Shown piece after piece: positions 37,284-46,043 of a DNA stretch of 64,000 bases. The DNA comes from CAVPNY01 sp963706905 (lineage in GTDB: Bacteria; Chloroflexota; Anaerolineae; Anaerolineales; UBA4823): the NCBI GenBank assembly GCA_963706905.1, contig CAVPNY010000014.1, positions 1-64,000 of the forward strand. Reading direction: 5' to 3'. Under the pieces are notes generated by a model. That model saw only the letters and a list, made by a program, of their open reading frames with translations. It made no database searches and was not told the origin of the DNA. The translations under genes and the position numbers were made by a program. Numbering within the stretch: position 1 is the stretch's first letter; every line of letters starts with the position of its first letter.

Positions 37284-38882
37284 TTACGGTTCCAGCCAGA
37301 CCTCTTCCAGGTTCCACCACTTCACCGGGAGGGTCTTAAAGCCCTTGACATTGTCTGCAAGGGCAGTGCGGGCTTTAATGAAGAATAGCGGGACAGCCGG
37401 ATATTCCTCCATCACCAGTCGTTGAAGCTCTTGGAAGGCCTCCGTGCGAACGGTCTCATCGATCGTGCCGCCGGCTTTCTTGACCAGGTCGGTAGCCTGC
37501 TGGCTGTTATAACTGGTCCAGAAGGAATCCGCGCCTCCAGTGAAGTCGAAGAAGACCACAGCCAGGTTGTCATCGGACAGGGCATCACTGGAAAGTCCAG
37601 CGCCGGGGTAAGTGAAGCACATTTCATCACCGCTTGTCCAGCGTTCCCAGATAGTGCTGACGTCCACGGCTTCGATGTTCATTTCGACCCCGATCTTAGC
37701 CCATTCCTGCTGGAGGGTCTCAGCTTGCTGGCGCTCAACCTGGTCGCCAGAGACGATCAGGCAGTTCATGGAAAAGCCATCCGGGACAGACGACTGGGCC
37801 ATGTACTCCTTGGCCTTCTCGAGATCGTAAGGAACAGCAGGCACAGTGCTGTCCCAGTATTTAACCTTGGCGATGACATGATTGGCTATTTCACCAGCGC
37901 CATGCATCAGAGAAGCCAGCATGTCTTCCTTGGGAGTAGCGTAGTTCAGGGCGCGCACAACATTGGGATCATCCATAGGAGGCTTATTGACATTGAACCA
38001 TACGGCATCCCAGGCCATCACGTCTTCGATCTGGACGTTGACGCCTTCCAGCGCCTCGATACGCTCGAGTTGGGCGTATGGCACTTCAGTGGCGATTTCC
38101 GCCTCGCCTGATTCGATTTTCAGCATCCGGGTGTTGTCATCTGGGACGTATTCCACGGTGATGCTGTCTAGATATGGTTTGCCTTCCTTCCAGTAATTCG
38201 GGTTGCGCTCCAGGACCAGCTTCTGCCCACGCAACCATTCTTTCACCATGAACGGACCTGAGCCGACCGGCTTCTCGCCAAACGCTTCATCCCCCATCTC
38301 TTCATAGACTTTCTGAGGGATGATCGAGGGGATGAAAGTGGACAGGTAATCGAGAAACGCACCTTCGACCCGGTTCAATTGGATGACGAAGGTGGACTCA
38401 TCCACACATTCGGTGCTCTCAATGGCAGAGCCAAAACCGCCGTAAGAGACGTTAATTTCCGGATTGGCGAAGCGATCGATGGAAAATTTGACATCCTGGC
38501 AGGTGACGGGATCGCCATTCGAGAACATCGCCCCTGAGCGGAGTTTGAATGTCCAGGTCATGGAGTCATCTGAGACGGTCCAGGATTCGGCCAGCCCGGG
38601 TTGAGGGGTAGGCGCGTCCTGGGTTTCTACCAGGGTATCGAAAATGTTCACGATCATGAAGATCGAGCCATTATCACTGGCCCCAATAGGATTGAGGGTG
38701 AGGGGCTCAGAGTCGCGCGCCATGGTGATCGACCCGCCTTTGGTTGGGCCGGTGGGTGCAGCTGGCTCAGTGGCAGCCGGTGGCTCGGTGGCAGGCGCCT
38801 GGGTTGGCGTTGGGGCGCAGGCTGAGAGCAGCACTGCTGCCAATATGGTTACAACAAGCAAAGTATAAAGTGGCTTTCTCAT
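37284..38882 (-). CDS. ABC importer substrate-binding lipoprotein, SBP_bac_5 family
   Basis: A 532-residue lipoprotein: signal MRKPLYTLLVVTILAAVLLS then lipobox LSAC (Cys22), a Pro/Thr/Ala linker and the SBP_bac_5 domain. Recognisable phrases are SEPLTLNPIGASDNGSIFM, LAESWTVSDDSMTWTFKLR and GSGPFMVKEWLRGQKLVLER. It binds the substrate outside the membrane and delivers it to the OppBC-type permease. The family transports peptides, nickel, opines and oligosaccharides; the operon context suggests a sugar-derived compound. A large stem-loop follows the stop codon. Confidence 0.9.
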   Translation of the reverse strand: MRKPLYTLLVVTILAAVLLSACAPTPTQAPATEPPAATEPAAPTGPTKGGSITMARDSEPLTLNPIGASDNGSIFMIVNIFDTLVETQDAPTPQPGLAESWTVSDDSMTWTFKLRSGAMFSNGDPVTCQDVKFSIDRFANPEINVSYGGFGSAIESTECVDESTFVIQLNRVEGAFLDYLSTFIPSIIPQKVYEEMGDEAFGEKPVGSGPFMVKEWLRGQKLVLERNPNYWKEGKPYLDSITVEYVPDDNTRMLKIESGEAEIATEVPYAQLERIEALEGVNVQIEDVMAWDAVWFNVNKPPMDDPNVVRALNYATPKEDMLASLMHGAGEIANHVIAKVKYWDSTVPAVPYDLEKAKEYMAQSSVPDGFSMNCLIVSGDQVERQQAETLQQEWAKIGVEMNIEAVDVSTIWERWTSGDEMCFTYPGAGLSSDALSDDNLAVVFFDFTGGADSFWTSYNSQQATDLVKKAGGTIDETVRTEAFQELQRLVMEEYPAVPLFFIKARTALADNVKGFKTLPVKWWNLEEVWLEP

Positions 38883-39029
38883 TTTTGTCTCCTCTTAAAT
38901 GTTAAACCGTGAGTACTTGAATCTGCCAAGAAGCAATTTCCTTTTCTGGATTTCAGGACATCTTCTCCAATTCGAATCAGGTTTGCTCCAGGATGGGTAG
39001 CTCGATTCTGTTCGATATGACCTCCTTTA

Positions 39030-39802
39030 TCAAGTCGCGATTTGTCCGCCGTCAACCACGAAGGCAGAGCCAAGCACATATGAAGCCTCTTCGGATGCCA
39101 GGAATAAGATCACCGCAGCGGTCTCTTCTGATGTTCCGGGGCGTTTCATCGGTATGGTATCGCTCCAGGTTTTCAGCAGGGCTGGATCAGCCATCACATA
39201 CGCATTCATCGGCGTATCGATAAAACCTGGGATACATGCGTTTACCCGGATATTATAAGGGGCGTAATCAATCGCCATGGCTCTCATTAGTGACATGATG
39301 CCGCCCTTGCTGGCGCTGTAGGCATGTTCTTTGAAGCAGAAGCCCTTCTCCCCGCAGGGAGAGCCCACCATCACGACAGCTCCACTGCCGGCTTCGAGCA
39401 GGTGGCGAATGCCGAATTTGCAGGTTAGAAATTGCCCGGTCAGGTTAGTATCGATGATCCGTCTCCATACCTCAATTGGCAGAGAGTCAGCCATTGAATC
39501 CTCGAAGGGTAGCTCAATACCCGCATTTGAGACAACGATATCCAGACCACCCCATTCCTTGGCAGCTGCGTCAATGGCAGATTCGAGCTGTTCCGGCTGG
39601 CAGACATCCGCGGAGAGCACCAGGGATTCGCCGCCGTCCGCAGCGATGATAGCAGCCACAGCCTCCAGATCTGCCTTAGAGCGGCTGATCAGGCCAACGC
39701 GCCCCCCTCCCGAGCAAAGCGGATGGCGGTCGCCCGGCCAATGCCCTTGGAGGCTCCTGTAATGATGGCACGTTTTCCAGTAAAGCGGCCTTCGATGTGC
39801 AT
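39030..39802 (-). CDS. SDR family oxidoreductase, frameshift in a G run
   Basis: 257 residues if one G is restored in the G6 run at about 39702-39707. The start is ATG 39800-39802 (MHIEGRFTGKRAIITGASKG) behind AAGGAGAAAAA. The cofactor motif TGASKGIG, VVSNAGIE and the catalytic YSASKGG are all present; after the repaired run the protein reads RVGLISRSKADLEA and continues to GSAFVVDGGQ. It belongs to the sugar operon and is a natural candidate for a polyol, lactol or sugar-acid dehydrogenase. Confidence 0.82.
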
Positions 39803-39889
39803 GTTCTTTTTCTCCTTGTTTAGTCGGATAGTCATCCCGAACAAAGTTCGGGCATCGTCTTGTATTCCTGTAGTCGTTGTCTCGTACGG

Positions 39890-41870
39890 TCAGTCAGGTT
39901 CGATCTCCAGAAAATTAATTTCATAAGGCTCGAGCCCAAGAATGGCTTGCCCGGCATGGGTGATGAGCATTTCAGACAATTTCAGGAACGCATCCGGGTC
40001 GGAAGCGGCGATGGGCATCGAATCCTGGTTAAGCCGCCACACGCGGGTTCTTCCTGGCGGAAGACCTTCCAGGCGTACTGCCGAGGTACAAGGCTGGAGG
40101 TTGGAGACCAGAGCCAGAGTGCGCTCAGGCTGCAAGACTGTAAATCCAGCCACCAGCAATGGATGATCCGTAGTCATGGGGATCAACTTTACCCCGCGAT
40201 GGCCGGCCAGGAAGGCGAATGCCCAATACACGGGAAAGATCATCCCCGGATAAGAGCGGAATTTAACGGGTAAAGGGCTGCCATACGCGCTCTCGATCAA
40301 GCCACCCCAGCCAGTCGTCTCAAAATAAGTGATCGAGTCGACACCCCCTGAAGCGAGTGAGCGCAGGCTGCCAACTGTCCAGGCGGCGGCAAAGAGGGAC
40401 ATCTGGCGGGGATCCACCGCCGCGGGTAGCTGGTCTGTTTCCTGGGGGGCTTCGGCTTCGGTTGCGGCCTGGTTGAACGGCGGTTTCAAGGTAACTGAGC
40501 TAACACTGATGGGCAGCGCCCCGCAGTACCGGCGGGCGGTGATGACGGTGTCACCTTGAGCTTCAATCGCTTCTATCAGTGAGCGCTCGTCGGGCATGTG
40601 CACCTGGGGATTGATCGGGTAAGATACCCCGTCCATCGCTGAGATGTCTGGCGGTTGGCGGTTCAGTTCGGCGAAATTGCCGTTAGTGCCGCCAAACAGC
40701 TTTACCTGGGGAAGCCCATCCGAAAAAACACTCCGAACCAGCTCCAGCCAGCGAGGTGAGGTGGTTCCATTAGCGGCCTCAGCTTCTTGAAAAACGATCA
40801 TCCGGGCTAAAGGTACGCTCAGCAGGCGGGATTTCAATGCCTGCAGGACAGTTTTCGAATCATCGGATAAGAAGATCGCCAACTCTAGTGAAGTGCTGAT
40901 CTGCCCGGCAAGCGTGATGGCGTTGTCGAGCAGCTCAGGCCAGATGGCATCCTGGAGGTGTAGCTCTACTTTGAGATGGTCGGGTTTAAGCCTGGACAGT
41001 AATTGGATTTCTCGCTGTTCCGGCGCCTGGATTGAGTACGGAATGCCAAACCCGATCCTGGGCAGTGGATAACCAGGAATTTCAGGGACAGAAAGGCGGA
41101 TCACCCTTTCCTTTTCGATCACAGGTACGAGTCGCAATTCCTGGGGGAGCTCTGCCCGCACGGTTACTGCTTGATGGAATTCCTGACCAACTTGCGCCTG
41201 GTGAGGGTATCCCAGGGAGAGGGGAGTACAGTAAGTCTTATAGGAGCCGTCTGTCCAATTGCGCTGATCTTCCATCTCGAACAGGTCGCCTTCGAAATCT
41301 GTAGTGATGCCGATCCCATCAGGCATAGCAACAGTCAAGCTTGAACAGGAGGGTGTGATAGGGATTTCATAGCCGTTCTCGATGCGCTGCGGCTCGATCC
41401 AGGGAACCAAATCACCAGACATAACTCCGCTGGGAGTGACTACGCGGTATGGACTGCCAGCAATCCCTTGGATAGGATGCAGTACGCAAAATCCGATTCG
41501 GCAATAGCGAAAATCGGACTCCGCCAAGCCGTCCATGATGTATTCGATGGTGCCATCCGGCCGACCTTTGATGGTTGCCTGCCAGCAAAATTGTAAAGCT
41601 ACGCTTTGGTGGGAGGATTCGAAATGGATATGAAAGTGATCTGCGCCAGAATCCACATTCAGGTTGGTAATCACGCCCGGGATTGTATTCCAATTGACAT
41701 CCCGGATGGCGACATAAATGCGGCGGATCAGTTCTCGACCAGCGCAGCGGATGTAGCGCAGGTCTCCATCCTGAAATTCCGCATTCAGATCACCGGCTTT
41801 AAGCCGGTGCACAGCGGGGAGGCGCGTCCTGCCCGTACCACATCTCGTAAGGGGTTAGCGTGAGTGCCAT
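39890..41870 (-). CDS. D-apionate lactonase-like protein (ApnL-like), frameshift near the N-terminus
   Basis: About 659 residues when repaired. The start ATG 41868-41870 lies 5 bp after the preceding gene with AGGTGG as ribosome site and gives MALTLTPYEMWYGQDAPP. An extra C in a short C run near 41825 shifts the frame; the next frame continues HRLKAGDLNAEFQDGDLRYI and RIYVAIRDVNWNTIPG, then a beta sandwich, a central TIM-barrel-like region (about residues 260-520) and a C-terminal beta domain. This order and the phrases match my memory of ApnL, which hydrolyses D-apionolactone. The assignment is by recognition, not search. Confidence 0.6.
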
Positions 41871-41875
41871 ATGGA

Positions 41876-42703
41876 TTAATCCACCTGCATCCAGGCCCGC
41901 ATGCGTTCAGCAGTGATGCGCAGCGCTGACTCGGGTTCCTGAGCATATTCTTTGGAAAGCTCAGCGGATAAGAATCCGGTGTAATGGTGTCTTTTCAAAA
42001 CTTTGATCAAACCCGGAAAATCAAAGGTGCCCTCGCCAGGAATCAGGTTTTGTTGATTATGGACTCCCTGGTTGTCATTGACGTGCACCTGCAAAACCAG
42101 ACCGTCTAACTTGGCAAAGATGTCTTCAGGCGACTCCTTGCTCAAGTTGAGGGTCCCGGTATCTAATACTACCCCGAGGTTTGCATATCCCAACTGGTGG
42201 ATCATATCCAGGGCATCATCGGCGGTGTTGATCAGGTCAGTTTCGTCATTGTAGAGCACCTCCAACCCTAGCTTAAGATCATAGGCAGAGGCATAGCGGG
42301 CGACGATGTCGATGCTTTCGATCATCCTGTACAAGGAATCCGCCCGGGACTGTCCGGCGAGGCTGAGATCGGGAACAACTAAGACCACCGGCGCTCCCAG
42401 AAGGGCAGCGTTATCGACGCACTGGCGCATGTAGTCAATGCTGTCCTGGCGGACCCGGGGATTAGGATTGCTAAGCGAATGGGGGTATCGATAGAAGGCC
42501 GGCATAAATGAAGCCACGCTCATTCCATGATCCTGGATCAACTGACGCAGACTCTTGAGCTCCTCAATCGACAAGTCCTGCCGGTAGACATGAGGCCTTC
42601 CACCCCAGATATCGATGCCATCGTAACCTATCTTGGCGACCAAAGGAACGACATCTCGAATGGCGTAAAGGAATAATACCGATGTTGCAGTGCCAAGTTT
42701 CAT
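41876..42703 (-). CDS. Sugar isomerase/epimerase-type TIM barrel (AP endonuclease 2 superfamily)
   Basis: A 275-residue TIM barrel. The four metal ligands expected of sugar epimerase/isomerases fall in order: Glu148 (LGLEVLYND), Asp181 (GVVLDTGTL), His207 (VLQVHVND) and Glu248 (FLSAELSKEY). The family includes D-tagatose 3-epimerase, hydroxypyruvate isomerase, D-apiose isomerase and 3-oxo-isoapionate decarboxylase, so the reaction cannot be told from sequence alone. The start overlaps the stop of the HAD-like gene by one base (TAATG). Confidence 0.83.
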   Translation of the reverse strand: MKLGTATSVLFLYAIRDVVPLVAKIGYDGIDIWGGRPHVYRQDLSIEELKSLRQLIQDHGMSVASFMPAFYRYPHSLSNPNPRVRQDSIDYMRQCVDNAALLGAPVVLVVPDLSLAGQSRADSLYRMIESIDIVARYASAYDLKLGLEVLYNDETDLINTADDALDMIHQLGYANLGVVLDTGTLNLSKESPEDIFAKLDGLVLQVHVNDNQGVHNQQNLIPGEGTFDFPGLIKVLKRHHYTGFLSAELSKEYAQEPESALRITAERMRAWMQVD

Positions 42704-43362
42704 TAGAAACTCACCCTTTCTGAGGCTGCGGGGTGCATGACATTCTCCTCGGTTTGCCAGATCCCTTGCAGAGCCAATTCATGCTTAAGACGGGCAGGGT
42801 ATACGTAAATGATCGTTGCCAGTCCGTGGTGCATGGCTTCTACTGCCCGGGCTGATACAGGATCGATCACCAGGCACTCCGCCATGGGCTGGTTGACCTT
42901 TTGGGGTAGCAGGTAGAAAATCTCAGGGGTCATGCGCAGCAGTTTCAAATCCACAGTGAATAGAATTTGATTTTCAGGGAATTTGGAGAGCAACTCCCAG
43001 CGTGCAGCCAGCTCGTGGAACCAACGAACAGGGTAATCGACCACCAGCCAGCATTGGTGTGAGGCAGCAACCTTCTGCACAAGATCAGCAAGCGGCTGGT
43101 TGAGCCTTGCGGAGGCAACAATGCGGCGTGCCAGCTCGCCATCCGCTAGATCGGAATTGCAGGCAGCACCCGCCTGCTGGCAGTATTCCTGTGAGGTGAT
43201 GCATCCAAGGGCGAGCTGGTTTGAAAGACTGCGCAGTTGCTTACGGATCGAGACCGCAGCGCTGCCGGTAGTCCCCGGTGCCAGCTCCGCCCGGGTCAGC
43301 TCGGCAAGAGAGTCGGTGAACACCCCCCCAAACCAGAATAGAATAACGGGATAAGACTTCAT
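42703..43362 (-). CDS. HAD-fold protein lacking the nucleophile Asp (predicted pseudoenzyme)
   Basis: 219 residues from ATG 43360-43362 (MKSYPVILFWFGGVFTDS), 4 bp after the YjbQ stop; a longer open frame upstream is ignored because it overlaps YjbQ. The opening resembles the HAD motif FDLGGVL, but the nucleophile Asp is Trp10 and the second residue is Phe. The motif-3/4 region LRMTPEIFYLLPQ keeps the TPEIF shape without the KPDP lysine, and ECLVIDPVSARAVEAMHHGL corresponds to motif 4 with one Asp left. It is probably a non-catalytic binding or regulatory HAD relative. No family name is claimed. Confidence 0.6.
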   Translation of the reverse strand: MKSYPVILFWFGGVFTDSLAELTRAELAPGTTGSAAVSIRKQLRSLSNQLALGCITSQEYCQQAGAACNSDLADGELARRIVASARLNQPLADLVQKVAASHQCWLVVDYPVRWFHELAARWELLSKFPENQILFTVDLKLLRMTPEIFYLLPQKVNQPMAECLVIDPVSARAVEAMHHGLATIIYVYPARLKHELALQGIWQTEENVMHPAASERVSF

Positions 43363-43366
43363 CGGG

Positions 43367-43786
43367 TCATTCTCCAACAACCTGCAAGAAGACGTAGCGA
43401 GCAAGCTCCTCAGGGTGATTATCAACCACTTGAATCTCCTGATGGGTGCCCAGTACAGTGCGTCCTTCATGAATAGGGATAATCACCGAGGTCGGCATGA
43501 AGGCGGCCCGGATGTGGGCGTTGCCATTGAAATCGATCTCTCGCAAATGTTGAATATAAACCCCATCTCGGGGAGCAAGCAGCTCCAGGGCGCGCTCCAG
43601 GTCAGCAATAATGCCAGCTTCATGCTCACCAATGATGATTGAGCCGGTGGTGTGCTTGTAGAAAACCACCAGCTGGCCTTCTTGAACCCCCGTCCCGGTG
43701 ACAAATTGATTTACCAGGTGGGTGATGTTCTCGATAGCATAGCCAGCGCCAGGGTAGATCTCCAGGGTAGTAGTAAAAATCTTCAT
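43367..43786 (-). CDS. yjbQ: YjbQ family protein (first paralog)
   Basis: A 139-residue member of the YjbQ (UPF0047) family: FYKHTTGSIIIGEHEAGI holds the conserved His-Thr-Thr and Glu, and GNAHIRAAFM matches the usual NADAHxxA box. YjbQ of E. coli has been linked to thiamine-phosphate synthase activity; the physiological role is not settled. It is 10 bp downstream of the FGGY kinase and 4 bp upstream of the pseudo-HAD gene. Confidence 0.82.
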   Translation of the reverse strand: MKIFTTTLEIYPGAGYAIENITHLVNQFVTGTGVQEGQLVVFYKHTTGSIIIGEHEAGIIADLERALELLAPRDGVYIQHLREIDFNGNAHIRAAFMPTSVIIPIHEGRTVLGTHQEIQVVDNHPEELARYVFLQVVGE

Positions 43787-43796
43787 TTGCGCTCTT

Positions 43797-45275
43797 TCAG
43801 TAGATCTGTTCGAGTAGGAGAGCCATTAACTTGCGATAAGTCTCCAGGCGTTCCTGGTGCAGGGCAGCCCGTTCTGGATGGGGAATAATGACTGTTTCTG
43901 TGCCGGAGTATTGCCGGCTGATGGCTTCTAAGTCGTCGTAGACACCAATTGCCAGGCCAGCCAGCAGGGCTGCACCCAGCGTACCGGGTTCTGGATGCGC
44001 GACCACTTCAATGGGCATACCGGTCAGATCAGCCTTGAGTTGAGTCCACCAGGCAGAGCGCGCTCCGCCTCCAGTGATGCGGATACGCCTGACCTCGATC
44101 CCCTCTTGAGCCATGAGGGAAAGTGTATTGACCGTGTCATAGGCAATGCTTTCCATAAACGCACGCACTACCTCCAGTCCAGATGAAGCCAATGTCAGGC
44201 CAAGCAATCCGCCGCGCGCCTTGCGCCCGTTCTCCCAATAGGTCATGGAGCCCGACAGATAGGGGACAGCCGTAAGCGGGCCAGGGCCAGGATCGCTATT
44301 CTCCAGGGCGGTTTGCATCTCTTCAATGGATACACCGACCAGGTCGCGCGCCCAATTGAGCACGGCGTTGCCGGTAGGGTGAACTGCGATCACCGAGAGG
44401 CCAGCCTGGCATGGCTGGGGCATGACCGATAGGCCTTTCAGCAACATACCAGCGGTTGGCAACCGATCGGTGGGGATCAAGATATTTTCATATGAGCCAC
44501 TAACCAGGCACACAGTTCCGATCTCATAGACACCTGCGCCGTAAGCCGCACAGTTCAAATCGTGGCAACCCTGGGCAACTTTCACACCGGATGGAAAGCC
44601 CCAATCCCTGGCAATTTCTGATTTCAGATCCCCGATCACCGCTCCCCAGGGGAGCACTTCGGGCAGCAGGTTGGGTGTCAGGCGGTATTCAGCCAGGCGG
44701 TCAGGTGCCCAATCCATACTGATCAGATCATAAGTAAGATAGCGAGAGACGGTGCTCTGATCCATCACAGCCCTGCCGGTCATTCGGAAGTTAAGGAAAT
44801 CAATCCAACCAAAGAAGTAATGAGTTTGGTCAATGATCTCGGGATGATATTTACGCCACCATTCCAGACGGAGGACAGGGTCCATGCGCTCGCGCAGGTG
44901 ACCGCAGGACAAGCACCATGGCTCGGGAAGTGGAGAACCGGCGGGCGGAATCTCGAATTCAGCGCCGCGTACATCAGCACCCATGATGCCGTTACCGAGC
45001 GGCATGCCCTGGGCGTCGGCAGGAAAGTTCTCCCGACCGGAGGCGCTCACGGCGATCGCCTTAGGAGGGTCACGCCGCATGGCCTCTTGAGCCATCAGGT
45101 CACGCATACCCAGTGAGGTAGCCTGCCAGATATCTTCAGGGTCGGTCTCCCACAGACCGGGTGCTGGGTGAAGGGGGGTTAAATCATGGCTGGCGGAGGC
45201 GATCAGCTCGCCGGCCTCGGAGCAGGCCGCCACCTTGACCGAGCTCGAGCCAACATCGATGCCTATCAGGCTCAT
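43797..45275 (-). CDS. FGGY family carbohydrate kinase
   Basis: 492 residues from ATG 45273-45275 (MSLIGIDVGSSSVKVAACSE) behind GGAGG; the longer open frame upstream is not used. N-terminal FGGY domain with DVGSSSVK phosphate loop and WETDPEDIWQ; C-terminal domain with GCHDLNCAAYGAG (candidate catalytic Asp), LVSGSYENIL and RITGGGARSAWWTQLKADL (ATP site). It phosphorylates a sugar or polyol. The Gly-rich start and domain order are normal for xylulose-, glycerol- or apulose-type kinases, and specificity is not readable. Confidence 0.9.
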   Translation of the reverse strand: MSLIGIDVGSSSVKVAACSEAGELIASASHDLTPLHPAPGLWETDPEDIWQATSLGMRDLMAQEAMRRDPPKAIAVSASGRENFPADAQGMPLGNGIMGADVRGAEFEIPPAGSPLPEPWCLSCGHLRERMDPVLRLEWWRKYHPEIIDQTHYFFGWIDFLNFRMTGRAVMDQSTVSRYLTYDLISMDWAPDRLAEYRLTPNLLPEVLPWGAVIGDLKSEIARDWGFPSGVKVAQGCHDLNCAAYGAGVYEIGTVCLVSGSYENILIPTDRLPTAGMLLKGLSVMPQPCQAGLSVIAVHPTGNAVLNWARDLVGVSIEEMQTALENSDPGPGPLTAVPYLSGSMTYWENGRKARGGLLGLTLASSGLEVVRAFMESIAYDTVNTLSLMAQEGIEVRRIRITGGGARSAWWTQLKADLTGMPIEVVAHPEPGTLGAALLAGLAIGVYDDLEAISRQYSGTETVIIPHPERAALHQERLETYRKLMALLLEQIY

Positions 45276-45288
45276 GAAAACCTCCGTT

Positions 45289-45786
45289 TTATTCGCCGAT
45301 GATCTGGACGCGTACGATACGCTCGCGGGCGCGCACACCATCAAAATCGATGAAATAAACCTGCCCAAACTGGCCCAGCTCAAGGTTACCTTCCAGGATA
45401 GGGAAGGTCTCAGAGCGGCCCATCAGGCTGGAGCGCAGGTGCGCATCGGTGTTGAGCGCCCAGGCAGGTGATTCATTGAGTTCTTCAACAGCATATTGAA
45501 CGTGCTTGGGGCCTGGATGCAGGTACTGGCCTTCGTGCTTGCAGACCGGGATCAGGCCATCGAAGACATTCAGCAGATCTTGAAGGAGAAATTTCATCCC
45601 GCTCAAGGTAGTATCGTGGGATTCTTCCTGGAGCATCACACTGCAGGTGGTGTGCTGGGAGAAAACCACGGCAATGCCTTCTTTCACGCCGGAGCGAGAG
45701 ACGATCGCCTTGACTTTCTCAGTCACTTCATAGAAAGCAGGCCAAGGATCGGTTTGAATTTTGAAGAATTCATGGTAGACAGTCAA
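45289..45786 (-). CDS. yjbQ: YjbQ family protein (second paralog), first gene of the operon
   Basis: 165 residues from TTG 45784-45786, with AGGAGG ideally spaced. HTTCSVMLQEESHDT and LNTDAHLRSSLMG are the family signatures; the region between carries a longer insertion (PVCKHEGQYLHPGPKH) than the first paralog. The two YjbQ proteins of this operon are clearly not near-identical copies. Being first in a 12-gene run, it is probably expressed from the intergenic region shared with yhfZ. Confidence 0.82.
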   Translation of the reverse strand: MTVYHEFFKIQTDPWPAFYEVTEKVKAIVSRSGVKEGIAVVFSQHTTCSVMLQEESHDTTLSGMKFLLQDLLNVFDGLIPVCKHEGQYLHPGPKHVQYAVEELNESPAWALNTDAHLRSSLMGRSETFPILEGNLELGQFGQVYFIDFDGVRARERIVRVQIIGE

Positions 45787-45936
45787 GAGTTCCTCCTATG
45801 GGTTGGTTAGCTACCGGAAACGCCTGTCAGGCCGTATTTCGCCAGGTAATCCGCTATGTCAGGAAGGTTAGGAAGGTACAATGGGTGAAACAAACTTGAA
45901 TGGATGCAGTTTGGATCGAGATCGACTAATCAGCTA

Positions 45937-45987
45937 TTGACACGCTGCAAAAATAATGCTAATCTATTCAATAAAGTTGAACGTTCA
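45937..45987 (+). promoter_or_regulatory. Candidate yhfZ promoter and palindromic operator
   Basis: TTGACA (45937-45942), a 17-bp spacer and TAATCT (45960-45965) form a plausible promoter toward yhfZ. A perfect 10-bp palindrome TGAACGTTCA follows at 45978-45987, near the expected transcription start, and the half-site TTGAAC is repeated about 18 bp further on. This placement suits autorepression by the YhfZ-type regulator. The intergenic region of 257 bp also has to hold the promoter of the large minus-strand operon, which I could not fix. Confidence 0.5.
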
Positions 45988-46043
45988 GAAAGATTGAACA
46001 AATACATTATACATAGAAAAAAATAAAAATCAAGGATGATTCT

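Noticed and set aside
43797..45383. Longer kinase start at 45383
   Set aside because: The extra residues overlap the end of the preceding yjbQ gene and read as nonsense; the internal ATG at 45273-45275 has a GGAGG site and leads directly into the FGGY domain.
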